The position numbers and the translations under genes are program-made. 64,000 nt of DNA from JBBQER01 sp052148155 (lineage in GTDB: Bacteria > Actinomycetota > Acidimicrobiia > IMCC26256 > PALSA-610), in contig JBKQIY010000153.1 of NCBI GenBank assembly GCA_052148155.1, positions 26,920 to 90,919 on the forward strand. The letters run 5' to 3'. Below the pieces are notes generated by a model. The model did not search any database, was not told the DNA's origin, and saw only the letters and a program-made list of their open reading frames with translations. Below, in pieces: positions 8,534-17,236 of this stretch (its first letter is position 1; the number at the start of each line of letters is the position of its first letter).

Positions 8534-9694
8534 TCACATGAACGACGTCTGCTCGTCGAGTCCGCGCTCGGGCTGCGGACCGGCGAAGATGCTTTGCAGG
8601 TTGCCGACACCGACTCCGCCTCCGACCGGATCATCGACCCGCACTATGCAGTCACGAAGTTGGTGGAGTCGACGGGCTTGGTCGAACGTCGTGCAGTCCG
8701 CGATGTGTTCGCCGTCGACGTGTTGGCGGCCGCGCCACTCGCCGTGCCAGTGTCCGTCGAAGCCGAAATACAAGCCGGCGCCGAGATGAAAGCCGGTCGC
8801 CGACAGCGCCGTGATCGTGATGTCGCGTGCGGTGCCGTCGTTCATCGTCGCGTGCAACACCCCGCCGCGCAGGCGACGGTTCACCGGGTCGACGTCGAGA
8901 TCGGGAACGAGAGCGACGTAGGGCTCGCGCTGTCCGTCGGCGTACTCGAATCCGCCTTGCAGTTCGATGCGTTGCCAGTCGCCGAAGCTGTGACGTTGGT
9001 AGTACGTGTGCAGCCCGTAATGGGTGCCGTCGGAGCGGGTCATGAGCACCGGCGACCAGATGATCGTCGTCGCGACGTTCGTCGGAATCGGTGCCGGCGC
9101 CACGTCGGTGATCGGAACCCCGACCTGGTAGCGCACTCCCCACGAGTGATCACGGGTCGAGACCCACGTGTCGTCGGCGAATTCGGTGCGGTCGCCGTTG
9201 ACGCTCACCCAACCGTGAGCGGTCCCGATGTGGTGGTAACGGGCGATGTCGGCGTCGACGCGCCGGCCGTCGCGCGCCCGGTGCACCTCGTGGTTCTCGA
9301 GCACTGCAGGCACGACGCCGTCGAAGACCCACTCGAAGGAGATGGGCTGCGTCTCGCTGGAATCGAGCGCGAACCGGATGCGGCGCATCGGGTCGAGCAC
9401 CTCGTAGCAAATGGGACCGACCACGGTGGTGTCGCCGTCGGCATCGAGCTCGCGGCTGGCACGAACCGTCCACTGTTCGACGCCGCGAGACACACCGGCG
9501 TAGGCGTCCATCACGCCACGGTTCGGATACCGGCCGAGCCCGAAACCGAGTGAGATCGAGCCGTCGCGTGCGCCGGCCATCGCACAGATCTTCTCGGTCC
9601 ACGACCGGTCCGACTGCGACACGGTCGCGAACGTGTCGACGATCTGGTGCGCGAGCAGCTCGTCGAGAGGCCCGAGCGGTCCGAGCTCGGTCAT
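8534..9694 (-). CDS. Conserved protein resembling the AttH/CrtC lipocalin-like group
   Basis: A 386-residue protein without signal peptide or TM segment. Tryptophan- and aspartate-rich beta strands (RTEFADDTWVSTRDHSWGVR, then RYHHIGTAHGWVSVNG) look like the duplicated lipocalin-like fold of AttH/CrtC-type hydratases and of uncharacterised actinobacterial proteins found beside P450 and acyl-CoA genes. I cannot assign catalytic residues, so hydratase activity is not claimed. It is the first gene of the operon with the P450 and acyl-CoA synthetase, its stop overlapping the P450 GTG. The ATG at 9694 faces the kinase-like gene at 9766 across a short divergent promoter that contains a TTACAT/ATGTAA dyad. 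Confidence 0.6.
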   Translation of the reverse strand: MTELGPLGPLDELLAHQIVDTFATVSQSDRSWTEKICAMAGARDGSISLGFGLGRYPNRGVMDAYAGVSRGVEQWTVRASRELDADGDTTVVGPICYEVLDPMRRIRFALDSSETQPISFEWVFDGVVPAVLENHEVHRARDGRRVDADIARYHHIGTAHGWVSVNGDRTEFADDTWVSTRDHSWGVRYQVGVPITDVAPAPIPTNVATTIIWSPVLMTRSDGTHYGLHTYYQRHSFGDWQRIELQGGFEYADGQREPYVALVPDLDVDPVNRRLRGGVLHATMNDGTARDITITALSATGFHLGAGLYFGFDGHWHGEWRGRQHVDGEHIADCTTFDQARRLHQLRDCIVRVDDPVGGGVGVGNLQSIFAGPQPERGLDEQTSFM

Positions 9695-9722
9695 GACGTC
9701 GCTCCTCGACGCCCACCGACCT

Positions 9723-9746
9723 TTACATCTAGGCTCACAAATGTAA
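9723..9746. promoter_or_regulatory. Dyad TTACAT-N12-ATGTAA in a divergent promoter
   Basis: TTACAT (9723-9728) and ATGTAA (9741-9746) are perfect inverted half-sites 12 bp apart, in the 71-bp gap between divergent starts at 9694 and 9766. The gap is AT-rich for this genome. The arrangement suits a dimeric TetR/GntR-type repressor controlling both directions, but no such regulator is encoded next door. Confidence 0.45.
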
Positions 9747-9765
9747 CTTTATCGGAGAGGTCGGC

Positions 9766-10812
9766 ATGGCGCTCGTGGCACATCGCGATCCGCGTGTCGT
9801 GGGTTCGGCCCTCGCGCGGTGGACGGCGGCGCGCGCGGGGATCGCCGAGGTGCGAGTGATCAACGCCGAGCATCCTTCCATCGGATACTCGAGCGAGACC
9901 GTCCTCGTCGACCTCGCATGGTCACACGGCGACGCTGCCGAACAGATCTTCCAATACGTCGTGCGACTCGCGCCGCCGACGATCGGCACGTTCCGCGACT
10001 ACGACCTGGCGCGCCAGACGGTCGCGCAGCTCGCGGCAGCCGCCGCCGGCGTCGCCATTGCATCACCGGAGCTTGTCACCGACCAGCACTGGCTCGGCAC
10101 TCCGTTCATCGTGATGCCGCGAGTTGCGGGTCACATCGTCGGCGAGGTCGCGGCGTTCGACTCGTGGCTGGTCTCACTGAACGAGGCGCAGCGCGCGCAG
10201 GTGCACGAAGCATTCGTGTCTGCGGTCGCCACGACGCATCGGGCCGACCTTGGCGGCGCGGCGGGCGTGCCCGAACGCGACAATGAAGCCGAGCTCGACT
10301 TCTGGGCCGACTATCTCGATTGGTCGAGCGGCGGTGAGCCGGTCCCGGCTCTCGTCGACGGGCTCGCATGGTGTCGTGATCACCGACCGGCCGTTGAGTC
10401 AGATCCGGTGTTGCTGTGGGGCGACGTTCGGTTCGGCAACGTGATCTTCGGCGATGACCTGTCGCCGCGCGCAGTCCTCGACTGGGACATGGCGTCTATC
10501 GGTGCACCCGAGCACGACGTGGCATGGTTCACGACGCTCGAGTCGACGACGCGATCGATCCTCGGCCAACACCTCGACGGATTCCCTGACCGCGACGGAA
10601 CGATCGCGCAATACGAATCGCTTGCCGGCCGCACCCTTCGCGATGTCGGGTGGTACGAGACCTTGGCGTTGATCCGCAGCACCGCGATCATGACGCGGAT
10701 TGGCTACCTGCACCGAGACGCCGGGCTACCCGCCCCGCTCCCGATCGACGACAACCCGCTCCTCGACCTGCTCGGCGAACGTCTCGCCGCAGCCGACGGC
10801 ACAACCGGCTGA
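9766..10812 (+). CDS. APH-family phosphotransferase (kinase-like fold)
   Basis: 348 residues with the aminoglycoside/choline-kinase fold. A nucleotide-binding N-lobe (YSSETVLVDLAW, YVVRLAPP) is followed by LLWGDVRFGNVIF, where the catalytic loop is GDxxxxN instead of HxDxxxxN, and the metal-binding VLDWDMASIG. The family is abundant in actinobacteria beside acyl-CoA dehydrogenase and P450 genes and is usually not a resistance determinant. The substrate is probably a small alcohol or lipid intermediate, which is inference. ATG at 9766 follows GGAGAGG at 9754-9760. It is divergent from the P450/acyl-CoA synthetase operon and may share its control through the dyad between them. Confidence 0.85.
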   Translation: MALVAHRDPRVVGSALARWTAARAGIAEVRVINAEHPSIGYSSETVLVDLAWSHGDAAEQIFQYVVRLAPPTIGTFRDYDLARQTVAQLAAAAAGVAIASPELVTDQHWLGTPFIVMPRVAGHIVGEVAAFDSWLVSLNEAQRAQVHEAFVSAVATTHRADLGGAAGVPERDNEAELDFWADYLDWSSGGEPVPALVDGLAWCRDHRPAVESDPVLLWGDVRFGNVIFGDDLSPRAVLDWDMASIGAPEHDVAWFTTLESTTRSILGQHLDGFPDRDGTIAQYESLAGRTLRDVGWYETLALIRSTAIMTRIGYLHRDAGLPAPLPIDDNPLLDLLGERLAAADGTTG

Positions 10813-11038
10813 CGCAGCGACCCGAACGCCCGCCCGCAAGACCTGTTCGAGTCGTCGACGCAGCCGACCGTTCGAATCGGTGTCGGCCGGGAGGTGCTGC
10901 CCGGACCGACAGGTTGTGACGCAACCGGCCCGTCTGATGTACGTGGGAACGTGCCGGGTGCTCGAGCACGTCGATGCCGTCGTTGCGCATGGCGACACGG
11001 CCGGGTGATGCGTCGTCGAACGGAACCTGCCCGGCGCG

Positions 11039-11842
11039 TCACGTCTCGGCTGGGGCGGGGATCTCCATCCAGTCGTTGATGGTGTAGCCGCGCGTTTCGA
11101 CCGTGTGGTCCTGAGCGGAGGACGCCGCATAGTGGTACACCATCGCCGCGCGCCGCCTCGCAGACTGATTGTCGGTCGAGGAGTGCATGAGGTAACTGTC
11201 GAACAGCAAGACGTCGCCGGCTGCCATCTCCACCGGTACGGCACTGGACAGGTCGTGATCGACGATCTCGACGTATCCGACGTTCGCATCGGGACGCCGG
11301 TCGGGGACGTGTTCGTGGACCGGCTCGCGGTGGCTTCCCGGCACCACCCACAGGCACCCGTTCTCGAGGGTTGCGTCAGTGCACGCCAACCACACTCCCA
11401 CGACGGGCCGCATCGGAGTGAACGGGAAGTAAAACGAATCCTGATGGCACGGTTGGCCCCACGCGCCGGGGTTCTTGAAGATGAACTGCGACAAAAAGCA
11501 GCTGAGCATGTTCGTGCCGAGCAACGAGGCGACAGTGACCACAAGATCGGGGCGCGTCGCGAACGAACGGAACGGCTCCTCGCGATGCACGCGAAAGACC
11601 TTGGAGACACCCTGTTCGGGGTCGCTGACCTCGACGTCACGCAAGTTCGCTTCTGGCAGGACGAACGGCCGGTCGACCCCGGTGGCGGGTTCGACCGGCT
11701 CGCGACACGCCAATGCGATGGCAGCCTCGACAATGGCCGACGTGACGGTCGCGTCCGCGAACTCGTGCAGGATCACGCAGCCGTCACGATCGAACGCGGC
11801 AAGCTGTGACGGGTCGAGCCCGCGGCAACGACCGACTTCCAC
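11039..11842 (-). CDS. Phytanoyl-CoA dioxygenase (PhyH) family protein
   Basis: A 267-residue Fe(II)/2-oxoglutarate oxygenase. The metal triad is visible: CHQDSF supplies H133 and D135, and LMHSST supplies H220. An arginine eleven residues later (R231) matches the 2-oxoglutarate-binding residue of PhyH. The start is fixed: GTG at 11842 is preceded in frame by a TAG only three sense codons upstream. The family hydroxylates next to a carboxyl-CoA or on small natural products, and the neighbouring P450/acyl-CoA block suggests lipid oxidation. The protein ends at TGA 11039, yet the same frame continues with about 45 protein-like codons beyond it (see findings), so the stop may be a recent truncation. 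Confidence 0.88.
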   Translation of the reverse strand: MEVGRCRGLDPSQLAAFDRDGCVILHEFADATVTSAIVEAAIALACREPVEPATGVDRPFVLPEANLRDVEVSDPEQGVSKVFRVHREEPFRSFATRPDLVVTVASLLGTNMLSCFLSQFIFKNPGAWGQPCHQDSFYFPFTPMRPVVGVWLACTDATLENGCLWVVPGSHREPVHEHVPDRRPDANVGYVEIVDHDLSSAVPVEMAAGDVLLFDSYLMHSSTDNQSARRRAAMVYHYAASSAQDHTVETRGYTINDWMEIPAPAET

Positions 11843-12073
11843 CGCGAAGTTCTAGCGCGTCAGGAGGCGCCAGTCAGGCGCGGATCTGCGTTGTCGTCGG
11901 CGCCTCAGCCAGTCCGTCGGACGGCCGCACGAGCCAATGAGTCGAGCGTGTCCACATTTCGCCGAAATGCGTGTCGCAGTCGAGCACCGCGATCGGCCAG
12001 GACGTCAGGCTCTCGTGGCCGGTGGGTCAGGTGATCGGGAACCGCGCGGTCGTCGCTGAGGTGCCGGCGATTG

Positions 12074-13843
12074 TCAGGCGAGTTGGGACGCGATGAGGCG
12101 GGTGTAGGTCCCGTCTTGGCGGACAAGTTGCTCGTGGGTGCCTGTCTGGGCGACGCAGCCGTGGTCGAGGACGACGATGCGGTCGGCGGTCCGGATGGTG
12201 GAGAGGCGGTGCGCAACGATGAGGGTCGTGCGTCCGTGTCGGAGTCGGCGGGTGGCTTGGCTGATGGCTCGTTCGTTTTCGCTGTCGAGGTTGGAGACGG
12301 GTTCGTCGAGGACGAGGACGGCTGGATCCGCGAGAAAGGCGCGGGCGATGGCGAGCCGTTGGCGTTGTCCGCCGGAGAGTTGTTGGCCTCGTTCGCCGAT
12401 GTGGGTGTCGAGTCCGTCGGGTAGTGCCGAGATGAATTCCCACGCTTGTGCCGCTCGTGCTGCTTGTTCGATGTCGTGTTCGGTGGCGTCGGGTTTTCCG
12501 AGGCTGAGGTTGTCTCGGATGGTGGTGTTGAAGAGGTCGACGGTTTGGGGGACGAGGCCGACGAGTGTGTGCAGTTCGTGTTGGGGAAGGTTTCGGATGT
12601 CGGTGTCGCCGATCGTGATCACGCCGTCGGTGAGGTCCGAGAATCTCAACAGCAGGTTGACGCAGGTGGTCTTGCCGGCACCGGAGTGGCCGACGAGGGC
12701 GACGGTTTCGCCCGGCGCGGCGTTGAACGACACGTCGTCGAGCGCGAGTGGTAGATCGGGGCGGTACCGGAAGCTCACGGATCGGTATGCGATTCCGGGA
12801 CGGTCCGGGATGAACGGAGCGGACGTCGTGACATCGATGACGGTCCGGGGCGTGTCGACGAGCGTGAAGATGCGGCTGCTGGCCGCGGCGACCGCGCCGA
12901 GACCGTTGGCGGCGTCGACGAGTCGGGTGATCGGCCCGAACGACATCGCGGCGATGATCGCGGCGGGTGCGACAAACGTGACGGGGAGGTCGTGGTGGGT
13001 GACGAGGGCTGCGCCGACGGCGAGCACGGTGAGGATCCCGGCGGTCGTGATGAGTTCGGCCGCGCCGGTTTCGAGGCCGGATCTGTTCGCCCGAGCGGTT
13101 TGGAGCTGTCGGGCGCGGCGGCTTCGTTCGGCCAGATCGGCGAGAACTGCGCCTTGCGCGCCGAAGGTCACGATCTCGCGCAGGCCCTGTGTGTCGTCGA
13201 CGATTTCCGCGCTGAGATCGGCGAGTTCGTCTCGTAGCTGAACGCCCTGCTGTTTGGCACGGTTGTGGAGCCAGACGGGGACACTGGCCGCAAGGACGAG
13301 GAACGGGAGCACGACGACTGCGAGCTGCCAGCTCAACACGGCCAACGCGACGAACGCGATGACCGGGACGACGGACGCGACGATCAGGGTGGAGAACGTC
13401 TCGGCGAAGAACCGTTGGATCAGCTCGACGTCGGCCATCGCTGCGCTGCCAAGCTCTCCGGATCGACGCCCGGCCAGACCGCCGGGGCAGAGCCGTTCGA
13501 GGGCTTCGAAGATGCGACCTCGCAGTTCGACCTGCACGTGGTTCGCGACGAACTGGAAACTGATGGATTCCAGCCAGGGCGTGCGGATCTGGAGGCCGAC
13601 GATGACGACCATTCCCAGCAGGTAGAACACGAGTCCGGCGTACGATGCGCCGAGTACGGCACGGCTCGCGGCGTAGGCGGCGATCGCCGCGCCCGCGATG
13701 AACAGCACTTGTTGGAAGATGCCGCACGCGATGCCGTATCGCAGGTAGCTGCGCCACGGGCGCGCCAGTTCGGCAACTGCTCGCAGCGGTCGACGCGCAC
13801 CTTCGTCTGTACGCGAGGTGGAGGTCGGTGCGGCGGCGGTCAC
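12074..13843 (-). CDS. ABC exporter half-transporter (TMD-NBD), second of a pair
   Basis: A 589-residue type IV ABC half-transporter. Six TM helices lie in about residues 25-320, followed by an NBD with Walker A VGHSGAGKTT, signature LSGGQRQR, Walker B VLVLDEPVSNLD with the catalytic Glu, and switch IVAHRLST. Its GTG start overlaps the stop of the other half-transporter (GTGA at 13840-13843), so the two subunits are probably made together as a heterodimer of the CydDC/lipid-exporter class. It is the last gene of the operon that begins with a NiCoT metal permease. Substrate unknown; a thiol, metal chelate or lipid are all possible. Confidence 0.9.
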   Translation of the reverse strand: MTAAAPTSTSRTDEGARRPLRAVAELARPWRSYLRYGIACGIFQQVLFIAGAAIAAYAASRAVLGASYAGLVFYLLGMVVIVGLQIRTPWLESISFQFVANHVQVELRGRIFEALERLCPGGLAGRRSGELGSAAMADVELIQRFFAETFSTLIVASVVPVIAFVALAVLSWQLAVVVLPFLVLAASVPVWLHNRAKQQGVQLRDELADLSAEIVDDTQGLREIVTFGAQGAVLADLAERSRRARQLQTARANRSGLETGAAELITTAGILTVLAVGAALVTHHDLPVTFVAPAAIIAAMSFGPITRLVDAANGLGAVAAASSRIFTLVDTPRTVIDVTTSAPFIPDRPGIAYRSVSFRYRPDLPLALDDVSFNAAPGETVALVGHSGAGKTTCVNLLLRFSDLTDGVITIGDTDIRNLPQHELHTLVGLVPQTVDLFNTTIRDNLSLGKPDATEHDIEQAARAAQAWEFISALPDGLDTHIGERGQQLSGGQRQRLAIARAFLADPAVLVLDEPVSNLDSENERAISQATRRLRHGRTTLIVAHRLSTIRTADRIVVLDHGCVAQTGTHEQLVRQDGTYTRLIASQLA

Positions 13844-15654
13844 GACGACATCTGCTGGGTCTCGACGAGCTGCGCGAACGCTCCGTCGATGTCGCGCAGA
13901 TCGAGGGTTGGGCCGGCCTCGACGACCTGCCCGCGATCGAGGACGATGACCCGATCGGCTCGACGTACCGTCGAGAGCCGATGGGCGATGATGATGGTCG
14001 TCCGGTCGGCGGTCAGACGTTCGATCGCGTCGGTGATCAGCGCTTCGCTGGCCGCGTCGACACTTGAGGTCGGTTCGTCGAGCACGAGGATGGGTGCGTC
14101 GGCGAGCAACGCCCGCGCGATGGCGAGGCGCTGCCGTTCACCACCGGAGAGTCGCGTGCCGCGCTCACCGACGACGGTGTCGTAACCGTCTGGGAGTGCG
14201 ACGATGAAGTCGTGCGCGTTCGCGGCGCGGGCCGCAGCCTCGATCTGGTCGCGTCCGGCGTCGGGACAGGCGAGGAGCAGGTTGTCGGCGACGCTGCGCC
14301 GGAACAGGTACGTGTCCTGAAACGTGACCGCGACCAACGACCGCGTGTCGGCGACCGAGAGCTCGCGCAGGTCGTGACCGCCGACACGGATCACTCCCGA
14401 CTGGGGATCGAAGTGACGCAACAACAACGACACGAGCGTCGACTTTCCCGCTCCCGACGACCCGACCAGCGCCACGGTCTCACCCGCGGCGACTTCGAAG
14501 CTCACACCGGCCAACGCGGCGGTCCGGTCGGCCTGGTACGCGAAACGGACGTTGTCGAACGTCACCGACGGACAGAGCGTCACCCGGTCTATCCGCACCG
14601 GTCGGGCCGGCTCGACCACCTCGGGTGTCGCGTCGAGCAGCTCGATGACGCCGTTCGCGGCGGCGACCGCCTGATATGCGCTTGGGAACGCGGCTTGAAG
14701 TTCTCCCAACGGACGGAAACACTCCCGCGCCAACAACAAGATGGCGATCAGCCCGGAACCGGCGACCGCATGATGGGTCGTACGCAACGTTGCGAGCGCG
14801 ACGCCGAGCACGGTGCCGGCGGCCATGCCCATGCTGACGAATCCGATGTGCATGTTGGCCAAGCCACCCAGCGACGTCGCGTCCGCGGAGACGTCTTCGC
14901 ACCGTTCGGCGAGCTGATGGCCCCAGCGTTCGCTGGCGTTGAACGCTTTGAGCGTCACCATTCCTTGAATCGCGTCCAGGTACTCCGACGCCAGGCGACT
15001 CAGGCTTGCCGAGAACTGCTGACCTGCCTCACCGAATGCCCTCGCGGTCAGCACCGGCGCAGCCGGCACGACCAGCGCGGCGGCCAACATGACCAACGCC
15101 GCGAAAGGGTCCAGCACCGCGACCCACACGACCAGCGCGACGATCGTCACGATCGACGCCCAGGCGAGCGGAACGAACTCGCCGTAATAGACGCCGAGAC
15201 GCTCGACGCCATCGACGATGGCCGTCTCTACCGCCCCGGTGCGGCGGCGCATCAGGTAGCCCGGCCCGAGCTCGACGAGCCGGCCCCACAACTGTGCTCG
15301 TAACGTTTCGCTGATCGCCGACGCCGACGTCGCCGCATGACGGTTGCGCAACCATACGAACACCACCCGCAGGCCGCTCAGCACGACGATGGCGACGACC
15401 GAGGACACGATCATGCCGTGTCGGTGCAGGACGTCGTCGAAGATGCGTGCGATCAGCAACGCTTGCGCGACGCGCGTCACGGTCACCGCCAAGCCGAGCG
15501 TCGCGGTCGCCGACATCGACGTCCGGAACGGCCTCCCCAACTCGCGGATGCGTTTCCCGGTCAGCCGCAGGCCGCCACGCGCGAGCTCGTCGGCCGCCGA
15601 CGCGTCGGTCGGCGCGGCAGCGGCCTCGAACGCCGGGACGGTGTGTTCGCTCAC
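13840..15654 (-). CDS. ABC exporter half-transporter (TMD-NBD), first of a pair
   Basis: 604 residues from the GTG at 15654, which overlaps the stop of the upstream NiCoT gene (GTGA, 15651-15654). The frame stays open further upstream but encodes Arg-rich non-protein-like sequence, so the overlapping GTG is preferred. A six-helix transmembrane domain (residues about 40-330) precedes an NBD with Walker A VGSSGAGKST, signature LSGGERQR, Walker B ILVLDEPTSSVD and IIAHRLST. All catalytic motifs are intact in both halves, so this is not a degenerate-site heterodimer. The partner is the half-transporter encoded immediately downstream. Confidence 0.9.
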   Translation of the reverse strand: MSEHTVPAFEAAAAPTDASAADELARGGLRLTGKRIRELGRPFRTSMSATATLGLAVTVTRVAQALLIARIFDDVLHRHGMIVSSVVAIVVLSGLRVVFVWLRNRHAATSASAISETLRAQLWGRLVELGPGYLMRRRTGAVETAIVDGVERLGVYYGEFVPLAWASIVTIVALVVWVAVLDPFAALVMLAAALVVPAAPVLTARAFGEAGQQFSASLSRLASEYLDAIQGMVTLKAFNASERWGHQLAERCEDVSADATSLGGLANMHIGFVSMGMAAGTVLGVALATLRTTHHAVAGSGLIAILLLARECFRPLGELQAAFPSAYQAVAAANGVIELLDATPEVVEPARPVRIDRVTLCPSVTFDNVRFAYQADRTAALAGVSFEVAAGETVALVGSSGAGKSTLVSLLLRHFDPQSGVIRVGGHDLRELSVADTRSLVAVTFQDTYLFRRSVADNLLLACPDAGRDQIEAAARAANAHDFIVALPDGYDTVVGERGTRLSGGERQRLAIARALLADAPILVLDEPTSSVDAASEALITDAIERLTADRTTIIIAHRLSTVRRADRVIVLDRGQVVEAGPTLDLRDIDGAFAQLVETQQMSS

Positions 15655-16817
15655 GCCTTGGACTGCTCCCGCGCCGTGCCGGCGTCGCTCACCGCGACCG
15701 ACGACGCGAACGGGTCGACGGTGAGGTTGGCGCCGTACTTGTCCTCGAAATGGAAGAACCGGTACGACAACACGGCGAGCACCCACAGGACGACGAACGA
15801 CCCGACGATCAGATAGCCGAGTTTCTCGAAGTCGAGGCGGTTGAGGTCAAGCCACACGCGCCCGTGCCAGTGGGCCGTCGTCGACAGGACCTGGAACACC
15901 TCGATCGTGCCGACGCCCATCGCGACGAACACTCCCAACGCCACCGTGGCCATGTTGTAATAGACCTTGCGGAACGGACTGAGGAACGCCCACCCGTAGG
16001 CCTGGGACATCACGACACCGTCGGTGAGGTCCATCATCGTCATACCGGCGGTGAACAGCAACGGCAGAGCTATCACCGCCGGCCACGGCAGGTCTTTGCC
16101 GCCGAGGTGTCCGCTTGCCGCGCCGGCGGTCAGCGCTAACACGCCGACTTGCGTCGCGGTGTCGAAACCCAAACCGAAGAGGACGCCGACCGGATACATC
16201 TGCCACGAGTCGGACACGAAGCGACGCCAACGACTCCCCATGATGCGGTTGATGAAACCGCGCTGCATCATGAGGTCGTCGAGCTCTTCTTGCTTGTACG
16301 TTCCGGTCTTTGCCTTCTTCCACACGTCTATCAGGCCCGTGAGGATGAACAAGTCCAAGATCGCGATCGCGAACAGGAACGTTCCCGACACGAGCGAACC
16401 GATGTTGCCGCCGTCGGCTTCGAGTTGCGGAATGCGCTTCGACACCGTCGCCGCGGCGATCGCGATTGCGACCGACAAACCGATCACGATCGTCGAGTGC
16501 CCTAACGCGAAGAAGTAGCCGACACCGAGCCGCTTCTTGCCGCGCTGCATGAGATAGCGCGTCGTGTCATCGATCGCGGAGATATGATCGGCGTCGAACG
16601 CGTGCCGGACGCCGAACCCGAACGCCAGACTCCCCCCTGCCGCGTAGGCCGGCCCGTAATGGTGCTGATAGTGGAAGAACGTCACCCACGCGACAATCGC
16701 CAACGCGGCCGCGGAGCCGTACATCGCGACCAACCGTCTGCCTTCGTGGCGGTCGAACCGGAACGGCTTCGGGCCGACCTGATCGGACCCGACCCCCGTC
16801 GACGCCCCGTCGCTCAC
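15651..16817 (-). CDS. NiCoT-family nickel/cobalt permease
   Basis: A 388-residue eight-helix transporter. The family signature is clear: RHAFDADHISAIDDTTR in helix 2 (the HX4DH metal-selectivity motif), LGHSTIV, LGFDTATQV and GMTMMDLTDGVVM. NiCoT proteins import Ni(II) or Co(II) with high affinity. GTG at 16817 is chosen since the conserved part begins about 20 residues later and the upstream open frame is Arg/Pro-rich and unlike protein. It is translationally coupled to two ABC exporter genes. No hydrogenase, urease or cobalamin biosynthesis gene is in the window, but the B12-dependent mutase at 33168 gives a use for cobalt. No cobalamin riboswitch was recognised upstream. Confidence 0.93.
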   Translation of the reverse strand: MSDGASTGVGSDQVGPKPFRFDRHEGRRLVAMYGSAAALAIVAWVTFFHYQHHYGPAYAAGGSLAFGFGVRHAFDADHISAIDDTTRYLMQRGKKRLGVGYFFALGHSTIVIGLSVAIAIAAATVSKRIPQLEADGGNIGSLVSGTFLFAIAILDLFILTGLIDVWKKAKTGTYKQEELDDLMMQRGFINRIMGSRWRRFVSDSWQMYPVGVLFGLGFDTATQVGVLALTAGAASGHLGGKDLPWPAVIALPLLFTAGMTMMDLTDGVVMSQAYGWAFLSPFRKVYYNMATVALGVFVAMGVGTIEVFQVLSTTAHWHGRVWLDLNRLDFEKLGYLIVGSFVVLWVLAVLSYRFFHFEDKYGANLTVDPFASSVAVSDAGTAREQSKA

Positions 16818-17236
16818 GCTGCGTGCCTCCCACGATGAGCCGCCACGAACGATGCGCCCCAGGCCCCGCCGACCTGCGACTCGGTCTGACTTGCGACGAG
16901 GTCGCAATTGGGCGTCGGTAGCCTTCTTCGGCGCCCGACCGGCGCGTGGATGACCTTCTCGGCCGATGCTGCGAGGCCGGTTCAAGATGTCGCGGGGCCT
17001 TCGACGGCCTGGGCCGGCGTGACCGGAAGTCGACCGAACGTACCCCGGTCGCACCTCTGTGCGCTCGACGACCTGCCGAGACGGCGGCCAGGACACAACC
17101 TGGTCCAAAACGCGCACCGTTCCTCACGGCAGACCAACACCAGAAGGTGCTTGCGGGCACACGGCGAGCAACACCGCCGTGCTTCGCGTCGATGACGGGA
17201 CGGACCTCGGGGCACAGACCGCGCGGTGATAGACCG
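16818..17236. other. Intergenic region, 419 bp, no gene recognised
   Basis: This separates the divergent NiCoT operon and the glycosylase gene and must hold both promoters. I looked for a cobalamin riboswitch (a B12 box such as GCCACTG) and a NiCo-type element and saw neither. Open frames here are Arg/Pro-rich on both strands and do not look like protein. Confidence 0.5.

Noticed and set aside
10840..10880. tRNA-like GTTCGAATC T-loop
   Set aside because: No acceptor, D or anticodon stems can be built around it; it is part of a short inverted repeat CCGACCGTTCGAATCGGTGTCGG in non-coding sequence.
12027..13757. A 576-codon minus-strand frame offset from the ABC half-transporter
   Set aside because: Pro/Arg/Thr-rich low-complexity product; the correct frame contains all ABC motifs.
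16818..17117. N-terminal extension of the NiCoT protein to an ATG at 17117
   Set aside because: The extra 100 residues are Arg/Pro-rich and the NiCoT family starts close to GTG 16817.
16818..17236. Cobalamin or nickel/cobalt riboswitch upstream of the NiCoT gene
   Set aside because: No B12 box, no GCCACTG element and no matching stem arrangement were found on either strand.
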